DNA of 32,548 nt from NCBI GenBank assembly GCA_944392705.1, contig CALXXO010000010.1, positions 1 to 32,548 on the forward strand, in the 5' to 3' direction. The notes beneath the pieces were generated by a model that was not told the origin of the DNA, ran no database searches, and worked only from the letters and a program-made list of their open reading frames with translations. Numbering within the stretch: position 1 is the stretch's first letter; every line of letters begins with the position of its first letter. Source of the DNA: an uncultured Spirochaetaceae bacterium (GTDB taxonomy: Bacteria; Spirochaetota; Spirochaetia; Sphaerochaetales; Sphaerochaetaceae). Both the position numbers and the translations under genes were made by a program. This document shows positions 13,914-20,507 of this stretch, one piece after another.

Positions 13914-15284
13914 ATGAAAAGAGCAGCAAAGATGCTTCTCCTTGCAGGAATAATCCTGTCACTTTTCGTTGGACCAGTATTCGCAGGTGGTTCAAGTGAA
14001 TCATCTTCATCCGATGGAAAGATTGTCATAGAGGTATGGTCAGAAGACAGACATGACATGGAATATGTTGAGTCAAAGGTGGCAGAGTACAATGCAACCA
14101 ACACTGATAATATCCAGATCAATCTTACTATCATCTCTGATAACTTCCGCAATATGCTCCAGATGGCATACAGCGGTGGAACAGCACCTGATGTAGCTGG
14201 TATCAACGCTATTCCTATCAATATGCTTGCAGACACAGGCATCGCAATGCCGCTCAATGACTTCATTGCAGAGTCTCCTGAGTATCAGAAGGTAAACGAT
14301 CCTTACAACCAGATTTATGAGGGAACAAACGCAAAGAACGGCAACATCTATTGGATTCCTACAGGAATGAGATCCGGTGTCCGTGTCATCTACAACAAGG
14401 ACCTTCTCGAGCAGTGCGGATATACAGAGATTCCTAAGACTCTCGAGGGATATATTGATATGGCAAAGGACATCACAGAGCAGGGAAACAGCAGATTCTA
14501 CGGAATCGGATTCACAAATGCTTCCCCATTCGAGAGACTTCTTGAGATGGTCGCTGAGATGTCTGGAATCTATTACTATGATTATGTAAATGGCCGCTTC
14601 GACTTCTCTGGCTACAAGCCGGTTATCGAGCTGGGCAGAAGATTCTTCACAGAGAATATCGCATATCCAGATCAGCAGGGTGTTGATAATATGCGCGCTC
14701 TCTTCTCTGTCGGTATGTTCGCTCTCTGGTCAAATGCATCCCAGGAGGCTGCAGTATTCACAGAGCAGATTCCTGTTCAGGGATTCGAGTGGGGCGTTGC
14801 AGAGCTTCCTACCCTCACTGGCGAGGTGACAGGTGCTCTCGAGACAACACCATCCAAGGGCTGGGGAATCATCTCCTCAACAGATCATCCAGAAGAAGCA
14901 TGGAAGGTTATCGAATTCTTCCAGTCTGAGGACTTCCTCAAAGGATACCTTGAAGCTGGTTACTGTCTGCCATCAACAGACTATATGGCTTCTGTAATCG
15001 ACAGCTCCAAGACAGGACGCCTTGCAGACTTCGCTCTCAAGCCGTATGAGACAGTTTATCCGAAGCCGCCAGCAGTCAACCTCTCCGGAGATGACTACCG
15101 CACAGTATTCTGGAATGCTGTAATGGGCTATGTTGATATCGATACAGCTATCAATGATCTCAACACACGCTACAACGAAGCACTCGATGCTGATGTTGCT
15201 TCCGGATCTGCTACAAGGCTTGTAATCAAGGATTACGATCCACTTCACCCAGATCAGGGAACACCTGAGTATCTTACAGAATAG
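13914..15284 (+). CDS. Extracellular sugar-binding protein of an ABC importer (family 1)
   Basis: A 456-residue periplasmic solute-binding protein. The signal peptide has a KR start, a hydrophobic core and a likely cut after VFA (residue 24), followed by a low-complexity GGSSESSSSDG linker. The mature part begins IVIEVWSEDRHD and has the family-1 pattern GGTAPDVAGINAIP, LEQCGYTEIPKTLEGYIDMAKDI and PSKGWGIISSTDHPEEAWKVIEFF. There is no lipobox cysteine. It captures an oligosaccharide and delivers it to the two permeases downstream. The ribosome binding site AAGGAGGATACA is near ideal. The stop codon is inside a stem-loop with a UUCG loop, and a second hairpin follows, probably lowering permease output relative to this gene. 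Mannose/galactose-containing ligands are suggested only by the neighbours. Confidence 0.94.
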   Translation: MKRAAKMLLLAGIILSLFVGPVFAGGSSESSSSDGKIVIEVWSEDRHDMEYVESKVAEYNATNTDNIQINLTIISDNFRNMLQMAYSGGTAPDVAGINAIPINMLADTGIAMPLNDFIAESPEYQKVNDPYNQIYEGTNAKNGNIYWIPTGMRSGVRVIYNKDLLEQCGYTEIPKTLEGYIDMAKDITEQGNSRFYGIGFTNASPFERLLEMVAEMSGIYYYDYVNGRFDFSGYKPVIELGRRFFTENIAYPDQQGVDNMRALFSVGMFALWSNASQEAAVFTEQIPVQGFEWGVAELPTLTGEVTGALETTPSKGWGIISSTDHPEEAWKVIEFFQSEDFLKGYLEAGYCLPSTDYMASVIDSSKTGRLADFALKPYETVYPKPPAVNLSGDDYRTVFWNAVMGYVDIDTAINDLNTRYNEALDADVASGSATRLVIKDYDPLHPDQGTPEYLTE

Positions 15285-15333
15285 TCTTCGGACTATTGAA
15301 TCATGAAGGGGAGCTTCATGCTCCCCCTTCTTT
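15280..15333 (+). terminator. Tandem hairpins between binding protein and permeases
   Basis: Hairpin 1 is a 7-bp stem (15280-15286 with 15291-15297) closed by a C(UUCG)G tetraloop, with the TAG stop inside the stem. Hairpin 2 is GGGGAGC (15308-15314) with GCTCCCC (15320-15326), followed by CTTCTTTCC. Together they can stabilise the upstream message and partly terminate, which is the usual way to make more binding protein than permease. Confidence 0.6.
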
Positions 15334-15353
15334 CCATTAGAAAAGGAGGACAG

Positions 15354-16277
15354 ATGAATAACAAAGCTCCTAGAATGGTGAAGAAGGAGGATAAGAAGGA
15401 TAGGATTGCAGCGATTCTGATGCTCTCTCCTGTTGTCTTCCTCCTGCTTATCTGTTCAATCTACCCATTCATTTGGATGTTCCGCTATGTCTGTTATGAT
15501 TACAACGGCTTCAATGCCACATTCACAGGCACAAGGAACTTCACAAGAATGATTGCTGACACAACCTTCTGGACAAGTGTCGGCCATACATTTGAATACG
15601 CTCTTTATAAGCTTGTATTCATTATCCCACTAGCTCTTATCTGTGCAGTTCTTTTGAACCAGAAGATAAAGGGCACATCGGTATTCCGTGCCGTTTATTT
15701 CATGCCGACGGTAATAAGCTCATCTATCTCCGGCATGATCTTCACATTCATTTTCGCGACACAGAACGGTATTCTCAACGGTATGCTGATGGCACTTGGT
15801 ATGGATGCTCCTATACCTTGGCTTACAAGTCCCGATTACGTGATGAGCGCCGTTACTGTTCTGGCTGTCTGGGGTGGTTTCGGTAACTATATGCTGTATT
15901 TCATCACCGGTATGAACGTCATATCAGAGGATGTATATGAAGCAGCGAAGATTGATGGAGCAAATGGTGTCCAGACATTCTTCAAGATAACACTTCCAAT
16001 GCTTAGCCCGATCCTGAAGGTCGTACTCATGCTGGCAATCACAGGTGCGTTCAAGGACTATGAAGCTATCATGGTTCTTACGCAGGGAGGTCCTGGCAAC
16101 AGGTCAATGGTCATGTTCCTCTACATCTACAACATGATCTTCGGCTCCGGTTTGACAAACATGACTCAGCCACAGATTGGATATGGTGCGCTTCTTTCCG
16201 TTGTCGCAGCAATTATCGTCGGTATCGTCACGATTGCTTACCAGCGCATAGCGCGTAAGCTTGATGATGTGATGTAA
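15354..16277 (+). CDS. ABC sugar importer permease (MalF/UgpA type)
   Basis: A 307-residue inner-membrane protein with about six transmembrane spans. The cytoplasmic coupling loop, EAAKIDGANGVQTFFKITLP near residues 196-215, is the EAA motif that docks on the ATPase. The start at 15354 follows AAAGGAGGACAG; an in-frame upstream ATG (15303) would run through the intergenic hairpin and is rejected. It pairs with the next gene to form the membrane channel for the sugar carried by the binding protein. No ATPase gene lies in the window, so a shared ATPase of MsmX/UgpC type encoded elsewhere probably powers it. Confidence 0.95.
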   Translation: MNNKAPRMVKKEDKKDRIAAILMLSPVVFLLLICSIYPFIWMFRYVCYDYNGFNATFTGTRNFTRMIADTTFWTSVGHTFEYALYKLVFIIPLALICAVLLNQKIKGTSVFRAVYFMPTVISSSISGMIFTFIFATQNGILNGMLMALGMDAPIPWLTSPDYVMSAVTVLAVWGGFGNYMLYFITGMNVISEDVYEAAKIDGANGVQTFFKITLPMLSPILKVVLMLAITGAFKDYEAIMVLTQGGPGNRSMVMFLYIYNMIFGSGLTNMTQPQIGYGALLSVVAAIIVGIVTIAYQRIARKLDDVM

Positions 16278-16287
16278 GGGGGACGAT

Positions 16288-17154
16288 ATGGAGAAATCAA
16301 GAGCTGTAATGTCAGGAAAGCAGAAGGCCGTGATGTCTGTCATCTGGGTTCTCATGTTTATCCTTGCAATCATAACAATCTTCCCTGTCGTCTACATTGT
16401 TCTCGGTTCTTTCAAGAGCAATGTTGAACTCCTGGTCGGTGGGTCCAATATCTTCCCGTCTGAGTGGCACCCTGAGAATTATGTACAGGCCTGGACAGGG
16501 GCGAAGTTCGCTACATACACATGGAACAGTGTTGTTATATCCGTGGGTGTTATGCTTATTTCGCTTTTCATTTCCACTATGGCAGGATATGTATTCTCCC
16601 GTAGCCATTTCCCTGGAAAGAATCTCATTTACGGTATCTTCGTTGCATTCATGTTCATAAACGTAGGTTCTGTATCAATCAGGCCGCTTTATGAGCTTGC
16701 GACAGTACTGCACCTCAATGAGAGTCTTATTCCGATTATCCTCATCTCAGTCGGAACAGGACAGGCTACTTACATCTTCCTCTCAAGGGGATTTGTGGAT
16801 TCAGTTCCTCGTGAGCTTGATGAAGCTGCAAAGATCGATGGATGTACATTCTTCCAGACCTTCATCAAGATTATTCTTCCTGTACTGAAACCAGTAATGG
16901 GCACTATCGCGCTCCTTTCATTCCGCCAGGGATGGAACGAATACATTATGCCTTTGGTTTTCACAATGGCGAGGGACAATCTCAGACCACTTACAGTTGG
17001 TGTAAATATGCTTAAGGCAACAGGCGGTGGCGCAGCTGCATGGAACGTAATGTTCGCAGGTGCATCTATTGCAGTTGTTCCTATGCTTATCATTTACATA
17101 ATCTTCAATAAGAACTTCATGAGCGGCTCAACAGCCGGCGCTGTGAAGGGTTGA
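16288..17154 (+). CDS. ABC sugar importer permease (MalG/UgpE type)
   Basis: A 288-residue partner permease with about six membrane spans, starting 10 bases after the first permease and preceded by GGGGG at a workable distance. The EAA loop is ELDEAAKIDGCTFFQTFIKI near residues 176-195. It forms the heterodimeric channel with the preceding permease. The gene ends just before a strong terminator-like hairpin. The family is certain; the transported sugar is not. Confidence 0.95.
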   Translation: MEKSRAVMSGKQKAVMSVIWVLMFILAIITIFPVVYIVLGSFKSNVELLVGGSNIFPSEWHPENYVQAWTGAKFATYTWNSVVISVGVMLISLFISTMAGYVFSRSHFPGKNLIYGIFVAFMFINVGSVSIRPLYELATVLHLNESLIPIILISVGTGQATYIFLSRGFVDSVPRELDEAAKIDGCTFFQTFIKIILPVLKPVMGTIALLSFRQGWNEYIMPLVFTMARDNLRPLTVGVNMLKATGGGAAAWNVMFAGASIAVVPMLIIYIIFNKNFMSGSTAGAVKG

Positions 17155-17160
17155 TTAAAC

Positions 17161-17185
17161 GGGGGCTTTGGCCCCCATATATTTT
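17161..17185 (+). terminator. Intrinsic terminator/attenuator after the permeases
   Basis: GGGGGC (17161-17166) pairs with GCCCCC (17171-17176) around TTTG, followed by ATATATTTT. It sits 6 bases after the permease stop and 11 bases before the ATG of the 801-residue protein, so that gene is either expressed by readthrough or has its own weak start signal. Confidence 0.7.
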
Positions 17186-17195
17186 GGGTTTCACT

Positions 17196-19601
17196 ATGCG
17201 CGCTTTGGATAATAATGGCTTTGTCTTAAGCTATCTTACAGCAATAACTGAAGAGGATTATCTCTCCTCGCTTTCCGATAGAAACCAGCTTCGGCTTGAA
17301 GCACGGCTCAGGGGATGTATCGCAGAGAAAAAAGAGAAAAATATCTCCGTTCCAGAGATAAGAATCGGGGACGATGGTTGGGTTCCCTATTATTCCCACG
17401 GAAATATCTTCGTCGACAGATCATCTTTCTATTCAACTCTGAAGAGAATCAGGATGAGAGCTGCATCCACTTTGATTTCAGATGAGGATATTGCTGTCGA
17501 TGCTGTGCTTTGGACATACATGGCGACAGCTGTGTATCTCGATGGAGCTCTCGTTGCCGAATCCACGCATCCTGTTTATAAGCCAATCCAGAGCGTCAAA
17601 TTCACACTGAACTTGAAAAAGGGAAGGAATGAGCTTTACTTTCTTTCAGATAACCTTGGCGTAAGGGATACAAGGAATATGTTTGCCTTCCAGATTCTGA
17701 CTGGAAGGGAACATATAACCACATCCATTCCTGACAAGGATGCAGAGCGCGAGTATTTAAAAGCTTCATCTTTCCTCGATTCAATCGAAATCGGTAAAGG
17801 TTCGCTGACATTTAATTGCCCTGCAGATAATGGGACAAAGCTTGTTTACTCAGTCAGCACCGTTGATTATGCAAAGAAAAAGGAACTGGTAACGGCTGTG
17901 GAAATTGACGGCAAGCAGAATGTATCGGTTCCTGAAGGAATAGAAAGCTGCCGGATTGTGCTGTCAAACGGTATGTCGCGCCGTTTTGAATTCTCTGAGC
18001 GTATAAATCCGGAGTACCTCCCTGTAAGAAATAACTGGAATGCCCATTTCGCTGATATCATCAAGCGCATAGCGGATGTGTCGTTATTGGATCGCGATGA
18101 GTTCGGCTTCGCTATATTCTCCCTTCTTGCACGTAAGTACCTTGGGATTGAATGGAAGAATGACATTGATCTTCTTCGCAATGATATAGAGCTGATCAAA
18201 AAGAGAGTTGATTGCTCCGATTTCCTCATGTGCGGTCTTTTGAGGTATATCCATGAGTATGGACTGCCTGAGGCCGTGAAGGCAGAAGCGGAGGATGCGA
18301 TTCTGAACTACCGTTATTGGATGACCATGAAGGGGGCGGACGGGATGTGTTTCTGGTCTGAGAATCACTCTCTGATGTTCTGGTTCTCCGCTTGTGATGC
18401 AGGTCTTCTTTTCCCGGACAAGCTTTTCCCGCGCACAGGAATGACAGGTTCCGAGCTCCATGCTTATGGGGAGAAGCGTTTAGATGAATGGCTCGATGAT
18501 GTTCTGGAGCACGGCTACGAGGAGTTCCTGAGCTCAACATATATGTCAGTCACTCTTGCGGCACTTCTGAACGTCATTGATTACACCCGCCCAGAGATTT
18601 CAGCAAAAGCTGTCAAAGCAGCGGATTACATACTGAAGATGCTTTCAGAAAGCACATTCAAGGGATCCGTTATTGCTCCTATGGGAAGAGTCTACAGGGG
18701 AGTGCTGTATCCATTCAGGGAGTGTGTTTCTGCCTGGATTAATGCAATAGATGAGGAAGTGCCTTCGGCATATGGAGAAGGCTGGCTTGCTTTCCTCGCT
18801 TCCAGTTCTTACAAGTTCCCAGATGGGCTTAAGGCGCTGATGGAAGGCGATGTGTGCAAGAAGTATTCTACAGGCAATGCCCTTGTATCAGTGGAGAAAA
18901 ATGAAAGCTACATCCTGACTGCGGTGGAATCTCCACGCCATGATGGTTTTAAGAGGTGGAGAAATACTGTCGGTGATGAAGGAAAGGATGCAGAGGATAA
19001 TACTTTCGTCAAATCATTGAATGAATGCTTCCATGGAACATCATGCTTCCAGCCTGGAGTGTATGGTTATCAGCAGCATATGTGGTCAGCAGCTCTTTCT
19101 GGATCTGCTTTAATATTCGCAAATCACCCTGGAACGACCTCTGAAGATGCAGAGCTCAGACCTGGATATTGGAATGGAAACGGTGTAATGCCAGCTATAA
19201 CAACGGGGAAAGGAGAGATTTCTGTGATTTATTCGATTCCAGAGAATCATCCTGTACCTTTCACGCACCTCTACCTTCCAGCCTTCAGATTCGCGGAAGT
19301 AAGGACAGATGGCAGGTGGATATTCCTCAGAGAAGGCGAGGGCTATCTTGCTCTCTGGGCAAGTGGAGAGCTTGTTCCTTATGACGACATAATGGCATCT
19401 TCTGAGCTGCGTCTCTATTCAAGGAACTCCGCATATTATGTCAGAGCCGGGAAGAAGAGCGAGGAGAGTTTTGAGTCTTTTATTGCGAGGATGAAGATGC
19501 TTGATGTAGAGTTCTCGGAAGAAAAGCTTGAACTCATCGTTGATGGGAACGTTAAGGCTGAATTCATAGCTGTTGATGATAAAACCCAGTATCTTGATTG
19601 A
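17196..19601 (+). CDS. Large uncharacterised protein, candidate carbohydrate-active enzyme
   Basis: An 801-residue cytoplasmic protein (no signal peptide) that I cannot assign to a named family. An N-terminal beta-rich part (about 50-270) has VYLDGALVAES and LKKGRNELYFLSDNLG, like accessory sandwiches of glycosidases. A helical middle (about 285-560) looks like an alpha/alpha toroid and contains FWSENHSLMFW (386-396), DAGLLFPDKLFP and TGMTGSE. The C-terminal part has GYQQHMWSAAL (624-634), FANHPGTTSE and RPGYWNGNGVMP, then beta strands. The conserved-looking Trp, Glu, Asn and His clusters suggest an active site, perhaps a hydrolase, lyase or epimerase. The start at 17196 has only a weak GGG; an upstream frame from 17151 overlaps the permease and the terminator and is unlikely. 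It follows the importer genes, so it probably acts on the imported glycan. Confidence 0.85.
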   Translation: MRALDNNGFVLSYLTAITEEDYLSSLSDRNQLRLEARLRGCIAEKKEKNISVPEIRIGDDGWVPYYSHGNIFVDRSSFYSTLKRIRMRAASTLISDEDIAVDAVLWTYMATAVYLDGALVAESTHPVYKPIQSVKFTLNLKKGRNELYFLSDNLGVRDTRNMFAFQILTGREHITTSIPDKDAEREYLKASSFLDSIEIGKGSLTFNCPADNGTKLVYSVSTVDYAKKKELVTAVEIDGKQNVSVPEGIESCRIVLSNGMSRRFEFSERINPEYLPVRNNWNAHFADIIKRIADVSLLDRDEFGFAIFSLLARKYLGIEWKNDIDLLRNDIELIKKRVDCSDFLMCGLLRYIHEYGLPEAVKAEAEDAILNYRYWMTMKGADGMCFWSENHSLMFWFSACDAGLLFPDKLFPRTGMTGSELHAYGEKRLDEWLDDVLEHGYEEFLSSTYMSVTLAALLNVIDYTRPEISAKAVKAADYILKMLSESTFKGSVIAPMGRVYRGVLYPFRECVSAWINAIDEEVPSAYGEGWLAFLASSSYKFPDGLKALMEGDVCKKYSTGNALVSVEKNESYILTAVESPRHDGFKRWRNTVGDEGKDAEDNTFVKSLNECFHGTSCFQPGVYGYQQHMWSAALSGSALIFANHPGTTSEDAELRPGYWNGNGVMPAITTGKGEISVIYSIPENHPVPFTHLYLPAFRFAEVRTDGRWIFLREGEGYLALWASGELVPYDDIMASSELRLYSRNSAYYVRAGKKSEESFESFIARMKMLDVEFSEEKLELIVDGNVKAEFIAVDDKTQYLD

Positions 19602-19607
19602 ATGTTA

Positions 19608-19640
19608 ATCGTCTCATGCACTATGCGTGAGACGATCCAT
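19608..19640 (+). terminator. Terminator after the 801-residue gene
   Basis: ATCGTCTCA (19608-19616) pairs with TGAGACGAT (19628-19636), and three more pairs including one G-U extend the stem to 12 bp around ACTAT. The plus-strand tail CCATTCTTTCTCTT is T-rich. The stem overlaps the last codons of the hipA remnant on the other strand. Confidence 0.6.
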
Positions 19641-20067
19641 TCTTTCTCTTATAAATGGTGCCGTAAGAAAACCTGCCAGGCTTGCCCTGGAGGTCGTTGC
19701 CCGAAGCATTATCGGAGTTGTTGAGATCAGCAATTCCTTTTCCAGAATATCCTTGTATGAGGATTCAGCATTCTTGCTTTGCTCTTCTTGGCAGAGGATT
19801 GTGCCTGCTACCTCTCCTCCATAGTTCTGAAGAAGTTTGAAAACGCTCATGTAGGATATGTGCTTGGCATCTGCAATCTGTATTCTGATCTGCCCATCGG
19901 GGAGAAGCCCGCTGAAAAAGGGAAGGCATTCTGCTTCAGGGAATGGTTGCTTCCTTATAGGAAGGCTTGTGGAAAGGGGAGTTTTCCACAATTGATCATA
20001 AGTGAACTGGAGTTGTTTCCAATTTGCCGCAATGCTTTCCATTCCAGTATATATTCAGGAGCGCCAT
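19614..20067 (-). pseudogene. hipA-like toxin kinase remnant: frameshifted and truncated
   Basis: This is the N-terminal domain of a HipA-type Ser/Thr kinase toxin, in pieces. The ATG at 20067 shares a base with the hipB stop (TAATG) and gives MALLNIYWNGKHCGKLE, a standard HipA beginning, but the frame stops at 19996. In another frame, from about 20010 down to 19614, the domain continues with FTYDQLWK, PLSTSLPIRKQ, LPFFSGLLPDGQ and GGEVAGTI. The two halves join across a net one-base indel near 20003-20026. Sequence then reaches SRASLAG, where HipA proteins begin the kinase domain, and ends at a stop 19 codons later. The whole kinase domain is absent because the converging 801-residue gene starts there. 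A separate N-domain gene of HipBST type was considered, but no HipT kinase follows and the start is broken. Confidence 0.75.
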
Positions 20068-20285
20068 TATCTTTCCTTTGCATATAAATTGATAGCAGCC
20101 ATGCTAAGCACATGGATAGTTTTATCGAATTGGACAGTTGGTTTCCCATTCTCAAGATCGGAGATGAATCTAACTCCAGTGCCGACAGCTTTTGCAAAGT
20201 CAGCCTGAGTGTAGCCAAGTTCTTTTCTTCTTGCTCTTATTATTTTTCCAACATCCTCTGCAGAAATGATTCTTGTTTCTTCCAT
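20067..20285 (-). CDS. HipB-like antitoxin/repressor, Cro/C1-type helix-turn-helix
   Basis: A 72-residue DNA-binding protein. The XRE helix-turn-helix is clear: IRARRKELGYTQADFAKAVG, followed by VRFISDLENGKPTVQFDKTIHVLSMAAI, the pattern of HipB antitoxins. HipB normally binds HipA and represses its own operon. Here the partner kinase is broken, so only the repressor may remain. The longer open frame to 20483 is not supported; ATG 20285 sits 6 bases after a good -10 box and has no ribosome binding site, fitting a leaderless message. Three related inverted repeats lie upstream, one between the -35 and -10. The stop overlaps the hipA start by one base. Confidence 0.85.
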   Translation of the reverse strand: MEETRIISAEDVGKIIRARRKELGYTQADFAKAVGTGVRFISDLENGKPTVQFDKTIHVLSMAAINLYAKER

Positions 20286-20320
20286 AATAAAACTATATTT
20301 TCCCGATAGGGAATAATCAA
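20286..20320 (-). promoter_or_regulatory. hipB promoter with embedded operator
   Basis: On the minus strand TTGATT (20315-20320), a 17-base spacer and TATAGT (20292-20297) lie 6 bases before the ATG. The inverted repeat TTCCCTATCGGGAA (20300-20313) fills the spacer, so a bound repressor would block RNA polymerase directly. Transcription is predicted to start at the ATG itself. Confidence 0.65.
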
Positions 20321-20390
20321 GAAAATAATTGATAATTTGCCCGAACGGTAAAACTATCAGATATGTATCGCTTTTCTTACCGTTAGGGAA
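20300..20390. promoter_or_regulatory. Three hip operators at 38-39 bp spacing
   Basis: Plus-strand copies are TTCCCGATAGGGAA (20300-20313), TGCCCGAACGGTAA (20338-20351) and TTACCGTTAGGGAA (20377-20390). All fit T(T/G)NCC-N4-GGNAA. Starts are 38 and 39 bp apart. E. coli HipB also binds several spaced palindromes at its own promoter, though with a different sequence. Confidence 0.6.
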
Positions 20391-20459
20391 AATATTTTCT
20401 ATTCGATATGGCGACAACCTTTTATGTTTGCAGATGACATTTGTATGACTTACACGACA

Positions 20460-20479
20460 ACAGCCCCAATAGGGGCTGT
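20460..20479 (-). terminator. Hairpin downstream of the GH31 pseudogene
   Basis: ACAGCCCC (20460-20467) and GGGGCTGT (20472-20479) form a perfect 8-bp stem with a 4-base loop. On the minus strand it follows the GH31 stop by 28 bases and is followed by TGTCGTGT, a poor T-run, so termination may be weak. Confidence 0.5.
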
Positions 20480-20507
20480 CCATGTGGGATTGGGCAGCTG
20501 CTTTTCA

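Noticed and set aside
17151-17195. Start of the 801-residue gene overlapping the permease stop (ATTGA-type overlap at 17151)
   Set aside because: The extra 15 codons would encode the terminator hairpin; the ATG at 17196 is more likely, though neither has a strong ribosome binding site.
19614-20042. Intact HipS-type gene of a HipBST module
   Set aside because: No HipT kinase follows, the frame lacks the first strand of the domain, and that strand is present in another frame directly coupled to hipB.
20286-20483. Long N-terminal extension of the hipB-like protein
   Set aside because: It would translate the promoter and operator repeats; the helix-turn-helix protein is complete from 20285.
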